Shown here: positions 1 through 8,698 of the stretch, one piece after another | How the letters are laid out: each line of letters starts with the position of its first letter | Position numbering within the stretch: position 1 is the stretch's first letter | Source of the DNA: Rapana venosa | Lineage: Eukaryota > Mollusca > Gastropoda > Neogastropoda > Muricidae | Direction of reading: 5' to 3' | Length of the DNA stretch: 64,000 bases | NCBI GenBank assembly: GCA_028751875.1 | Contig: CM054135.1 | Coordinates: forward strand, 3,932,448 to 3,996,447 | Translations under genes and position numbers: made by a program | The notes under the pieces: model-generated | Seen by the model: the letters and a program-made list of their open reading frames with translations, nothing else | The model's database searches: none | What the model was told of the DNA's origin: nothing

Positions 1-207
1 ATTGCTCGTGCTGTTCACAAGTACTTTACTTTTCTCCGAGCTCACCTCCATCCCATATGCTCCAGCTCTGTTCTCAAGTCTGGTCGTAAGATCTTGCAGC
101 TCTGTGTTACTTCCGCCCATGAGGTCAATGTCATCGGCAAACCGTAAGTTGTTGAGGGGTCTGCCGCCAATGGAGATGGTAGAGTGGAAGTCATGTAGGG
201 TCTCTCT
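1..207 (-). mobile_element. RTE-like LINE fragment, reverse transcriptase region
   Basis: This piece is nearly identical to part of the minus-strand LINE at 45289-45492, which encodes the F-A-D-D-I-D-L-M region of reverse transcriptase. Only the RT palm part is present, because the window cuts it on the left. Its right edge abuts an inverted copy of Polinton sequence. It is non-functional as seen here, and its likely role is as the breakpoint that truncates the element. Confidence 0.85.
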
Positions 208-1053
208 CTTTTGTGGGTATATGTGTGTTAAAAAAAGATTTCTACAGCTGCTTCTTATTATGTGTGTTTGTGTGTGAGAGTGTCTGTGTTTTGTTTTGTG
301 TGTGTTTAAAAATTCTATTGTGTCTGTCTGTATGTTCTTGTGTGTGTTAAAAAGATAAGCTATTGGGTTTCACACAATACAGTATCTTGTTGGTTGGTCT
401 GTTTTAAGAATTAGCTCGACATGTTTTGAGCTTCTCAGTTTTAGTTTTATTCTTTCTCTTTCTTGTCCCTCTGTAATAACATCACTCTCCCGAAGGCAAT
501 TATTAAACCCATCTCTGTCTTTCATGTGAAAAATTACGACTTTGATTTGTTCACTGTAATCTTTTAATATGCTTATTAAATTTTTGTGTCAGCAACCAAA
601 CAGATATCTGTGCATGTCTCCCACTGAAAGCAAGCTTAGACAAACTATTCCTTTTCTTAACAATGTCATGCTCAGCTGAGCACATAAGAAATAATGTTAC
701 TGTATTTTCAAACAAGTTATAATAGTATTCTAGACACTTACTTAGCCTGTCAGAGGGATTAACAATAATTATATTCTCATATGTCCAAATAAATTTTCTC
801 TCTCTGTATGTTTTATTGTTGTGTAGTGTTGGACAAAATATAACAATGAACTCGAAATGATTTTTGTACACTGTTTGTAATAAATCTTAAACAAATACAG
901 TCTTGCCACAGCCAGTCAGCCCACATATTAGAGAGCAGTGTTCTTCTTTTGAAAGAAAACTTAGCTGGTCCATTAGTAAACAACTTCTTTTAGTCTGTTT
1001 CCTTCTATGTTGAGTTGTGCATCCATCACTACAAATAGATATATTTTTATGGG
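208..1053 (-). repeat. Left arm of an ~850-bp inverted duplication (capsid-gene tail plus ATPase gene)
   Basis: The reverse complement of this segment matches 6484-7380 over almost its whole length. The match starts about 28 codons before the stop of the capsid gene, runs through the ATPase gene and ends in CA-rich DNA. The left arm lacks about 57 bp that the right arm has near 7311-7360. The arms enclose about 5.4 kb. An inverted rearrangement, or two element copies meeting head to head, would explain it. A true terminal inverted repeat is less likely, because protein-coding genes are not usually inside Polinton termini. Confidence 0.88.
370..973 (-). pseudogene. Packaging ATPase (FtsK/HerA-like), left broken copy
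   Basis: This is a Polinton genome-packaging ATPase of about 200 codons, which would power DNA loading into capsids. The ATG at 973 overlaps the stop of the upstream capsid fragment as TAATG, as it does in the right copy. The Walker A G-x-T-G-C-G-K-T region is encoded near 905-925. Visible lesions are an in-frame TAA a few codons after Walker A (leucine codon in the right copy) and a net 6-bp in-frame deletion at about 678-684. That deletion removes the two aspartates of Walker B (right copy L-I-D-D-C, left copy L-M-C). A further stop follows at 551. This copy keeps the reading frame where the right copy has lost one A. Confidence 0.85.
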
Positions 1054-1620
1054 CTCATGTAAAGATGTAAAGATAAGAGTGAAGGGTTAACAAGACCAGG
1101 ATTAGAGAGGATTAATGACTCTGTTGTGCTTATGTGTGGTGCTTGCTTGGTGCACAGGCACAGACAAGGTCAAGCATTATTGGTGGCTTGGGGTTTGATG
1201 CACAGAAGCAGTTTCTAGCAAATCTTGAAGACAGTATTAACTCAGCTGTTGATCTACCATCAAGCATTTAACATTATCAAGATGTTCTTCACTATGCATG
1301 GTCTAAGGTAGACTTTGCTATAGGGCATGGTTTATATATGCTGCCTTCCAACATGCAGTTACATATAGGAATAATTACAAACTACAACAACAATATTCTT
1401 ATAAATGGAGATGATGTGCAGCTTGGCAAAAATGAAAGCGTAAATAAAACACCAGCAGCAGTAGTATCAATAGCACCAACAGCAAAAAGTGTAGTAACAG
1501 TACTGACAACAACAACAAGGGAAAGAACTCCTGCCACCTCAGAGCAAATTAAAAAAAGTTATTCCCCTTGCGAAAGACAATCACTCTGATAAGATGATTG
1601 CTTTAACAACTATACTTGTT
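1054..1620 (+). other. Polinton-derived stretch with an unrecognised C-terminal ORF
   Basis: An open plus-strand frame runs from about 1160 to 1590, with one in-frame stop near 1269. Its longest open piece is at 1338-1589 (83 aa), rich in Thr, Ala and Asn. I do not recognise the protein. Its 5' end is lost at the inverted-duplication breakpoint (1053). It lies tail to tail with the minus-strand gene ending at 1621, which fits Polinton gene organisation. It may be a capsid-associated gene remnant, but there is no motif to prove this. Confidence 0.35.
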
Positions 1621-2835
1621 TTAAGCGGCCTTGCTTATCTTTATCTTAGAAAGTAAAACACTAACAACTAATACAAGTAGCATCCAAACGTTCTCAGCAA
1701 TAAATCCCACAACTTGTTTTGCCCATGATAGCAGCCAGCTAATCACTGAGCCAATTATACCAGGAAGTGCATTGCCAACTTTGTAGGCTATTTTTTTAAT
1801 AGGTCTGCTAAGTGGACGAGTTGTTTCTTAACCCAGCCTGTGCCTGTGGGTGGGGAAGGTGGTGGTGGTGGTGGTAGTGTGCCTCACCTGTCAGTGCATA
1901 CACAAGTGTGCTTATAGCAAAACCCAATGCTGTAATTATACTGACAAGTTTTATGCCTTGCTCGGGAAACAGTGTATGGATTCTTTCCGCCAGTGTTGTG
2001 TTTTCATAAAGAATGCGTGGATTGTTTCTTTTATTCTGCTAACCTGAGATTGTAGTTGTTGTCTGTTATTGTTTAAGACCTCTAATCTTGCTTGGCGTTC
2101 ATCTTGCAGATTTTTTAGATGCTGTGTGATTCTTTCTTTTATTTCCTGTCCAAGGTTTGTATCATCTGCTTCTGCTAGCTTCTTCTTTTCTAGTTCTATG
2201 GGTGAGTCTAAATCACCTAGGTTTGCTAAATTATTTATCAGTTCGCCTCTAAAACTCTGTAGTGCTTGATTGAGCCTCATTATTTCTCGCATAAGTAGGG
2301 GTTGATCATTTATTGTTTTCAGTGCTGTGTCTTCGTCTGCTTGTGTGAAGCTAGTTTCCAACTCTAGAATAGTTTCAGTTGTTGTGTTTGCCATCTGTGC
2401 TATGTCTTTAAGTGGTACACTTTCAATGTTTGTTGGTAGGTTTTGTTCAGCATTTTGTAGTTGTGCAACAGCTTGTGTGAGTATTCTTGTTGTCAGTGCA
2501 TCACTAATACCAAGTTTTCTCTGCATGGCGACACTTGGTCTCTGCTTGATTGTATTTCTTGTGAACAACTGATGAAGGTTACTTTCCTTTGTTAATAAAA
2601 CCTTTTGTACTGTGTTAGTTACAGCGTACAGATTGTCTTTGTTGTCCATATCATAGTCAGTATGGTCTAGTACTTCGGGTGTTGGTTGTCCCAAACTTGT
2701 GTGAAAATCTTTAACCCTGCTTTCTAATAATTCTCTTCTGAGTGAATGCAAGGGTGCTACTGCTGCTGCTGCTTCACTCATATCATCAGCTGGCATAAAT
2801 ACATCATCTTTATTATCTATATCATAGTCTTCCAT
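1621..2835 (-). pseudogene. Coiled-coil protein with C-terminal membrane segments, Polinton virion-type gene
   Basis: The ATG at 2835 (M-E-D-Y-D-I-D-N-K-D-D) starts an acidic protein with two D-Y-D-(I/M)-D-N-K-D repeats, at about residues 3-10 and again near 65. A long Gln/Leu/Glu-rich coiled coil follows to about residue 280. The open frame ends at 1951. In other frames the next 330 bp continue with hydrophobic stretches (including L-P-G-I-I-G-S-V-I-S-W-L-L) to a TAA at 1621-1623, so the original protein probably had a membrane-spanning tail and has suffered at least two frameshifts. It is divergent from the capsid gene, with only 46 bp between the two ATGs, so the promoters overlap. The function is not known to me; a structural or entry-related role is only inferred from position. 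The open frame upstream of 2835 is antisense to the capsid gene, so the ATG at 2835 is preferred. Confidence 0.6.
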
Positions 2836-2881
2836 TATTCTATTATTGTTTTTTGTTATTTTGCTACTAATAGAAAAAAAG
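2836..2881. promoter_or_regulatory. Divergent promoter region between the coiled-coil and capsid genes
   Basis: There are 46 bp of A/T-rich DNA between two start codons facing away from each other. It must hold both leaders if the genes were independently expressed. No clear TATA box can be picked out from the A/T background. Confidence 0.35.
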
Positions 2882-3504
2882 ATGGGACAACAAACATTTG
2901 GTGCAATCCTTGATCCATACAGATGTTTAAAAGATCCCTTAGGCATAAAAGGAAACAGACAGACAATTGTTATTACAAACAACCTCTCCACTATTGATGA
3001 AAATCAAATTTTGACTGTAAGGTTTCCTAATTTAAGAAAAGATGATGTAATTGTTCCAGGCACAACTAGGCTTGCTTTTCAGATAGAACTAGAGTCTGGA
3101 GATGATCCAAACAGAAGTTTGGTAGCAAACTTAGGAAGGGCTATTATAAAAAAGATTAGTGTCAAGCTAGAAGGCAGAGAAGTGCTGTCACTAAACAATG
3201 CAGACATATTCTTGATCTATACTGATTTATGGATGACAAAAGAAAAAAGAGATGATCTTATTTATCAAGGCATACAGGATGATGAGGGACTAAAACATAG
3301 AGTAGATTCTGCTGATAAGGGAAACAAGAAAAAAGATGCTGCCATAGCAAAAGCCTATGGTAACAGGTTTTGTATTCCTCGTGACTTTGAACTGCTCAGC
3401 TCTCACATGCCTTACTATCAGGGCGCACTCAGAGACAGACTGTCGTATGAGCTAACCTTTAATGACAGTTCTCCTGTTATTACATCCAGTGGAATTCGCA
3501 AGCA

Positions 3505-5896
3505 GCCACAATCTTACTGTCGCCAACACCCTATACCCCCACAAGACATCAAGAAGAACGACGTGGAACTCACCAAATAGAAAGACACATAACCAGATTG
3601 ACTACATCTTGGCCCCCAAACAATTTAAGTCGAGCATCAACAAAGCCTAGACAAGAACTTTCCCTGGCGCTGATATTGGCAGTGACCACGACATGGTACT
3701 CATGACCCTACAGATCAAGCTGAAGACCAAGAACCAGAAGAGAAATCCCCGTTTGCAGTTCAACATGGAAAAGCTGAAGGACCCCGAAGTCGCTGAAATC
3801 TTTAAAGCTGAGATAGGGGGCAGATTTGCAGCATTGAATTTCCTCCAAGACGACATCAACAACCTCACTAAGACCTTCAGCAAGACCATTTAGGAGACAG
3901 CGCTGGAGATCCTTGGGAAAGAAAGGAAAAAGAACCAACTGTGGGTTACCAACGATATCCTGGACCTGTGTGATCAACGTAGGGAGCTAAAGCCAGAGAA
4001 GAATAAAAACCCAGAAACGGCCGAAGAGTATAGAACAGTCAACAGGTCAATCAAGAAGAAGATGACTGAGGCCATGGGGAACTAGATGTCAGAACAATGC
4101 TCCAAGGTTGAGAAGGCAATGGCGAAAGGAGACAGCAAGGAGGCGTACCAGACCATCAAGGTACTAACATAGTCCCAGCAGCCAAAGACCTCCGTTATTG
4201 AAGACAAAGAGGGGTCAGTCCTTACAGAGAGTGCCACTATCATGAAGAGATGGACAGAATATTGCAGCAACCTGTACAACTACAAGCTGAAGGCTGATCC
4301 GAACAAACTTCACGAGCAAGATCCCAGATCATCAGATCCTGAAAGCACACAGGTGCTGGAGGAAGAGGTAAAAGAAGCAGTAAGATCCTTGAAAGGAGGC
4401 AAGTCACCAGGGATTGACAACATCCCGGCTGAGCTCATCAAGAACGGAGGCCCAGAGATGATCAAGGCATTAACAATCATCTGCCAACGCATCTGGACCA
4501 GCAAAGAGTGGCCTGAACAGTGGACCCAATCCATCATAGTTCCACTTCCAAAGAAGGGAGACCTGAAGAAGTGCCAAAATTACAGAACAATCAGTCTGAT
4601 AAGCCATCCAAGCAAAGTTATGCTACGCATTGCCTTGAACAAACTGAAACCACAAGCAGAAGAAATCCTATCAGAAGAACAGGCAGGATTCAGACCAGGT
4701 CGAAGCACTGTCGAGCAGATCTTCAACATCAGAATGCTCATAGAGAAGCATCTCCAACATCAACTACAGCTCTACAACAACTTCATTGACTTCAAGAAGG
4801 CCTTTGACCGAGTGTCGCAAGAAGCTCTGTGGCAAGTCATGAGAGACTATAACATCGATGAGGACCTGATTCAAGTCATCCAGGCGCTGTATGACAGCTC
4901 CCACAGTGCAGTCCTCATGGGTGGAGAAATCGGGGAGTTCTTCCGGACTTCAGTTGGAGTTCGACAAGGCTGTCCGCTATTCCCCGTTCTTTTAAACGTG
5001 TTCCTAAAGAACATCATGCAGGAGGCCCTCCTTGACTTCAAGACCACAATCACAATAGGAGGAAGGCCAGTCTGCAATCTTCGATTCGCAGACGATATTG
5101 ATCTCATGGGCCGCAGTGAAGAAGAACTCCAGGATCTCACCACCAGACTGGAAACATCAGCCAATGCCCATGGTATGGAGATCAGCACCGAAAAGAGCAA
5201 GATCCTAGTGAACAGTACCACACCAACCATTCCCACCAGCATCAAGATGAGTGGCGAGACACTAGAGGAGGTGGAAACTTTCAAGTACCTTGGAGCAGTC
5301 ATCACCAAAGAAGGTACGAGCACACAAGAGGTGAAGATCAGACTTGCTGTGGCACTCTCCTCCATGACTAAGCTGGCGAAAGTGTGGAGAAACCACAACA
5401 TCAGAACCCACACTAAGGTCAGACTCTACAAGGCACTCATCACATTCATTGCCTTGTACAGCTGTGAAGCATGGACACTTACTGCCGATTTAGAACGTTG
5501 CATTCAAGCCTTTGAGATGAGTGCCTCAGGCGGATCCTGAACATCACCTACAGAGACCGTAAAACCAATAGCTACGTCTGGCAGCAGATCGAGGCACTGG
5601 CTGGCAAATAAGAACCATTGCTAGATACAGTGAAATGGAGGAAACTGAAATGATTTGGCCACACAACAAGGCATAACAGCCTGTCAAAGACAGTCCTGCA
5701 GGGAATGGTGGAAGGAGCAAGGAGGCAGGGACGACCACGCAAAAGCTGGATATCCAACATCAAGGAGTGGACTGGCCTCACTGTACCAAACCTCCTGAAA
5801 GCAGCCCAGGACAGAACCATTTGGCGGTCCACTTGCAGCGTCCATGCGGGTACCCCAACGGTCGTCCCGACCAAGGGATGAGTGAGTGAGTGAGTG
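3505..5896 (+). mobile_element. RTE-like LINE inserted in the capsid gene
   Basis: This is a 5'-truncated non-LTR retrotransposon. It begins in the C-terminal part of the apurinic-type endonuclease (N-Q-I-D-Y-I-L, G-S-D-H-D-M). A linker follows with several stops (3893, 4083, 4170), then reverse transcriptase, and the C-terminal domain up to about 5870. The 3' end is a short (GAGT)n tail at 5880-5896. The same family recurs at 1-207, 36458-38005, 29940-30406 and 44604-46186. The left junction lies between about 3495 and 3522. I could not find a target-site duplication. Confidence 0.88.
4242..5540 (+). CDS. LINE reverse transcriptase (open part)
   Basis: This open frame of 432 aa covers reverse transcriptase motifs in order: the K-S-P-G-I-D-N-I-P region (~55), L-P-K-K-G-D-L (~105), A-G-F-R-P-G-R-S-T (~150), D-F-K-K-A-F-D-R-V (~185), G-V-R-Q-G-C-P-L (~240) and the catalytic F-A-D-D-I-D-L-M (~282). 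It copies the element RNA at nicked target DNA. The frame breaks at 5540, after which the conserved C-terminal domain (zinc-knuckle region and the K-S-W-I-S-N-I-K-E-W-T motif) continues in other frames to about 5870. The element is therefore inactive as written. Confidence 0.85.
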   Translation: MKRWTEYCSNLYNYKLKADPNKLHEQDPRSSDPESTQVLEEEVKEAVRSLKGGKSPGIDNIPAELIKNGGPEMIKALTIICQRIWTSKEWPEQWTQSIIVPLPKKGDLKKCQNYRTISLISHPSKVMLRIALNKLKPQAEEILSEEQAGFRPGRSTVEQIFNIRMLIEKHLQHQLQLYNNFIDFKKAFDRVSQEALWQVMRDYNIDEDLIQVIQALYDSSHSAVLMGGEIGEFFRTSVGVRQGCPLFPVLLNVFLKNIMQEALLDFKTTITIGGRPVCNLRFADDIDLMGRSEEELQDLTTRLETSANAHGMEISTEKSKILVNSTTPTIPTSIKMSGETLEEVETFKYLGAVITKEGTSTQEVKIRLAVALSSMTKLAKVWRNHNIRTHTKVRLYKALITFIALYSCEAWTLTADLERCIQAFEMSASGGS

Positions 5897-6483
5897 ATGC
5901 TGACGCAAAGTACAAAATATCTGGTATATCTTTAGAGTATGATGTTGTGAATCACCCAGAGCTTGCACGCTTGATTGCACAGCAATATCAGTCAAGGCTT
6001 GCTATCTATTATGAAAGAGTGCTCAACCATAGCACATTAATGAAGAGTAAAGCAGATACTGTGTGGAACATAAATCTGAACACTCTGGCAAGATCCTAAA
6101 AGGAATATTAATGCTGTTTGAAGAACCAGCTGGCCCCTTTTCCAGATCAAGTGAGAGGTTTATTAATCCCCCTATTAAATATTTGTCATGTACTATAGAG
6201 GGCAACCAAATCAATTCTATGCCTCAGGTTATTTACCATATCAACACTTTGATGAGGTAAGAAAATACTTTGCTGCTGGACAACACAATGATCCCACTAC
6301 TGGTCTTACAAGCAAATCTTTACATCTGCATGATGTTAGGCTTCATGAATACTTAACATCTAAATATGTATCATGGGTTGACTTAAGGTCGTCAAATGAT
6401 GATAGGCTGCATGGTTCAGGAAGAGGCATTGAAAACAGCTCAGAAGGAATAACTATTCAAATAGAGAAAGAGCAAGACAATGA

Positions 6484-7380
6484 TGAGCCCATAAAAATAT
6501 ATTTATTTGTAGTGATGGATGCACAACTCAACATAGAAGGAAACAGACTAAAAGAAGTTGTTTACTAATGAACCAGCTAAGTTTTCTACCAAAAGAAGCA
6601 CACTGCTCTCTAATATGCGGGCAGACTGGCTGTGGCAAGACTGTATTTGTTTTAGATTTATTACAAACAGTGTACAAAATCATTTCCCGTTCATTGTTAT
6701 ATTCTATCCAACACTACACAACAATAAAACATACAGAGAGAGAAAATTTATTTGGACATATGAGAATATAATTATTGTTAATCCCTCTGACAGGCAAAGT
6801 GAGTGTTTAGAATACTATTATAACTTGTTTGAAAATACAGTAACATTATTTCTTATAGATGACTGCTCAGCTGAGCGTGACATTGTTAAGAAAAGGAATA
6901 GTTTGTCTAAGCTTGCTTTCAGTGGGAGACATGCACAAATATCTGTTTAGTTGCTGACACAAAAATTTAATAAGTATATTAAAAGATTACAGTGAACAAA
7001 TCAAAGTCGTAATTTTTCACATGAAAGACAGAGATGGGTTTAATAATTGCCTTCGGGAGAATGATGTTATTACAGAGGGACAAGAAAGAGAAAGAATAAA
7101 ACTAAAACTGAGAAGCTCAAAACATGTCGAGCTAATTCTTAAAACAGACCAACCAACAAGATACTGTATTGTGTGAAACCCAATAGCTTATCTTTTAAAC
7201 ACACACAAGAACATACAGACAAACACAATAAGTTTTTTAAATACACACACACAAAACATACACACACTCTCACACACAAACACACACACATAATAAGAAG
7301 TAGCTGTATGCCTACTGCCAACTGTGTTGTATTGGCAACATGGCACAAACAAATTTTAACACACATACACGCACAAAAGG
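6484..7380 (+). repeat. Right arm of the ~850-bp inverted duplication
   Basis: This arm matches the reverse complement of 208-1053. It contains the last 28 capsid codons, the ATPase gene and a CA-rich stretch (7197-7290). It keeps a 57-bp piece, around 7311-7367, that the left arm lacks. Confidence 0.88.
6568..7176 (+). pseudogene. Packaging ATPase (FtsK/HerA-like), right broken copy
   Basis: This is the Polinton genome-packaging ATPase. The start ATG overlaps the capsid stop. Walker A G-Q-T-G-C-G-K-T is at residues ~18-25. Walker B F-L-I-D-D-C is at ~6847-6866 but in a second frame, because one A is missing in a run near 6680 compared with the left copy. An in-frame TAG sits near 6949 where the left copy has TGG. 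At least one more shift occurs near 6985 before the natural-looking end (Y-C-I-V-stop) at 7176. The two copies are broken at different sites. The original length was about 200 aa. The A-run shift could be a sequencing error. Confidence 0.85.
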
Positions 7381-7850
7381 GGCATGGCTAAGTATTGCAG
7401 CATCAGAAAGGAAGGTTTATATTTATTAGTTTTCAGTCGGGTATGGTTCTTCAGGCAGCCCAATGGGGAAGTCTGAATGCAATAGACACAGCAGGCAGGC
7501 AGTGCAGGCAGGCAAGGGTTCGAACCCCCATAGCAGTAGCTACAGGTCCTATGTTTATGTGTTGTGTGTAATATGTTTGTGCTGTTAAGTGTTTGTGTGT
7601 ATTATGTCCTGTTTGTACTATGTTGTGTTGTGCATGTGTGTATTATGTTGTCCTGTACAAGTGGTGTGTGAATGCGTGTGTTGGCATTCCAACAGTCGTG
7701 AATGCCCGAAATCTTTTCCGCTACCCAAAGCTCCATTGCAGTGTCCTCCAAAATTGCTCTCCTTCTGTAACGGAGCCTGGGTAGCAGAGAAGGTTTTGCA
7801 CTTTTTTACTCTGATAAAAATTCAGCTGAAAACTTCAGCACTGCATAGAT
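7381..7850. other. Stretch without a recognisable gene
   Basis: T/G-rich DNA. The open frames at 7589-7858 show no motif or family resemblance. A tRNA B-box-like G-G-G-T-T-C-G-A-A-C-C-C-C lies near 7517-7529 (see rejected items). Confidence 0.5.
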
Positions 7851-8094
7851 TCCCATAATTGTATAGTTTTACCCACTAGAAATAAGATAGTAACATTTTT
7901 TATTTATTATAAGAGATAGGAAAAACAGGCATTTAAGGTAAACTGCTACTTCAACTTACCTAGTTTTCATTTAAAACATGGCAACTTTTAGCCCATGAGG
8001 TGCAGACTAATCCGGCCAGAGTTGCGAGGTTTTATATGAAAACTAGGTAAGTTGAAGAGTAGTTGAGCTTGAATGCCTGTTTTCCCTATCTCTT
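7851..8094. repeat. 245-bp repeat ending in a 184-bp hairpin (copy 1)
   Basis: This segment matches 15329-15574 in direct orientation. Its last 184 bp (7911-8094) form a near-perfect hairpin. The arms begin AAGAGATAGG and end CCTATCTCTT, and they also share the block that reads ACTTACCTAGTTTTCAT on one side. The loop is about 20 bp. It ends exactly where the next open gene segment begins and supplies that frame's apparent start. It could be a foldback MITE or a joined pair of terminal inverted repeats. Confidence 0.9.
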
Positions 8095-8557
8095 GAGCTC
8101 TATTACTACAGGTACAGCAACTCTGTCTACAGTCACAGCAGGAACAGGCATTGCCTTCTTGGCTACTGGAACTGGAGCTCCTGCATCAATTGCATTGGGC
8201 TCTGTTTCAATAACAGCAGGAGCCTGTTCGTTTGTCACATCAGTCTTTTCAAAGAAGGTTTTGCGTAAACTAGAAAAACATGATGCTGTTGTTGCCTTGA
8301 CATTAGCCAAGCTAAGCTCATTTAGACTCATTATTAGCAAAGCTCTATCAGATGCCACAATATCAGAAGAGGAGTTCAAACGTCTTCAGGATGGCTACGA
8401 TGACTACAAGTGCCAAAAGTTCGACCTACAAAACAGACAACACAAAGCTATGCCTGTGGATATTGACTCAATAAAAAAGGAATATATAAAAAAGGGGTAT
8501 CTGCTTGGCCAAGACAGTGCTTTAAACGATCAGCTGAGTACTCTTTTAAGGAGCTAG
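8095..8557 (+). CDS. Small Polinton-type protein with Gly/Ala-rich hydrophobic segments (5' truncated)
   Basis: The open frame reads back into the hairpin repeat, but the protein-like part starts at 8095, so the true start was probably lost to the hairpin. The first ~50 residues are Gly/Thr/Ala-rich and hydrophobic, suggesting one or two membrane helices. A charged helical region follows (K-L-E-K-H-D-A-V-V-A-L, S-K-A-L-S-D-A-T-I-S-E-E-E-F) and then a basic tail. Proteins of this layout occur next to Polinton genes in invertebrate genomes, from my general knowledge; the function is unknown. It sits immediately upstream of the polymerase gene in the same direction. Confidence 0.55.
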
Positions 8558-8617
8558 AGTTACCTATGGTAGATTCACTGCTTCATACCGTAGCAAAACA
8601 AAGAGACAACAAGAAAC

Positions 8618-8678
8618 AATTAATTAATTAATTAATTTTTTTCTTACTCTATGAGTTAGAGACTTTAGTTGAGGCTCA
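8618..8678 (+). promoter_or_regulatory. TTAA-rich tract plus TTGAGGCTCA motif upstream of the polymerase gene
   Basis: An (ATTA)n/T tract at 8618-8642 is followed about 27 bp later by TTGAGGCTCA at 8669-8678, and the polymerase ORF begins 21 bp further on. The same two-part arrangement occurs at 12024-12082 before the next gene. A shared promoter of the element is the simplest reading. Confidence 0.45.
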
Positions 8679-8698
8679 GTATGGATAAAGTGTTTTAG

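Larger units (their letters stand above)
2882..6568 (+). pseudogene. Polinton/adintovirus-like major capsid protein, split by a LINE
   Basis: This would encode the double-jelly-roll major capsid protein that builds the shell of Polinton particles. The N-terminal part (2882 to about 3500, roughly 205 aa) begins M-G-Q-Q-T-F-G-A-I-L-D-P. The C-terminal part resumes near 5890 and ends with TAA at 6566-6568, including N-I-N-L-N, the H-G-S-G-R motif and M-D-A-Q-L-N-I-E close to the end. About 2.4 kb of LINE separates the parts. The C-terminal part also shifts frame near 6095 and near 6205. Total coding length is about 430 codons, in keeping with the family. The stop overlaps the ATG of the ATPase gene (TAATG), so the two were probably translated from one transcript. 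I identified it from conserved family residues; a profile search would settle it. Confidence 0.85.

Noticed and set aside
1593..1658. Tiny plus-strand membrane peptide starting M-I-A-L-T-T-I-L-V-L
   Set aside because: It lies opposite the hydrophobic tail of the minus-strand coiled-coil gene, which explains its hydrophobic reading better.
2846..2881. Upstream start for the capsid gene (extra 12 codons)
   Set aside because: The extension begins at a non-ATG codon in the divergent promoter. The ATG at 2882 matches the usual short N-terminus.
2836..2991. N-terminal extension of the coiled-coil gene
   Set aside because: It is antisense to the start of the capsid gene, and the ATG at 2835 lies just outside that gene.
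208..7380. Inverted arms as the true terminal inverted repeats of the Polinton
   Set aside because: The arms contain the capsid end and the whole ATPase gene, and polymerase and integrase lie outside them. A rearrangement is simpler, though not excluded.
7455..7530. tRNA-like pair: A-box-like G-C-C-C-A-A-T-G-G-G-G and B-box-like G-G-T-T-C-G-A-A-C-C-C
   Set aside because: The B box is good, but the A box is weak and no acceptor or anticodon stem can be drawn. It may be a SINE head or chance.
8063..8094. Start of the 8095-8557 gene within the hairpin repeat
   Set aside because: The same hairpin sequence occurs at 15389-15574 next to unrelated DNA, so these codons are repeat-derived.
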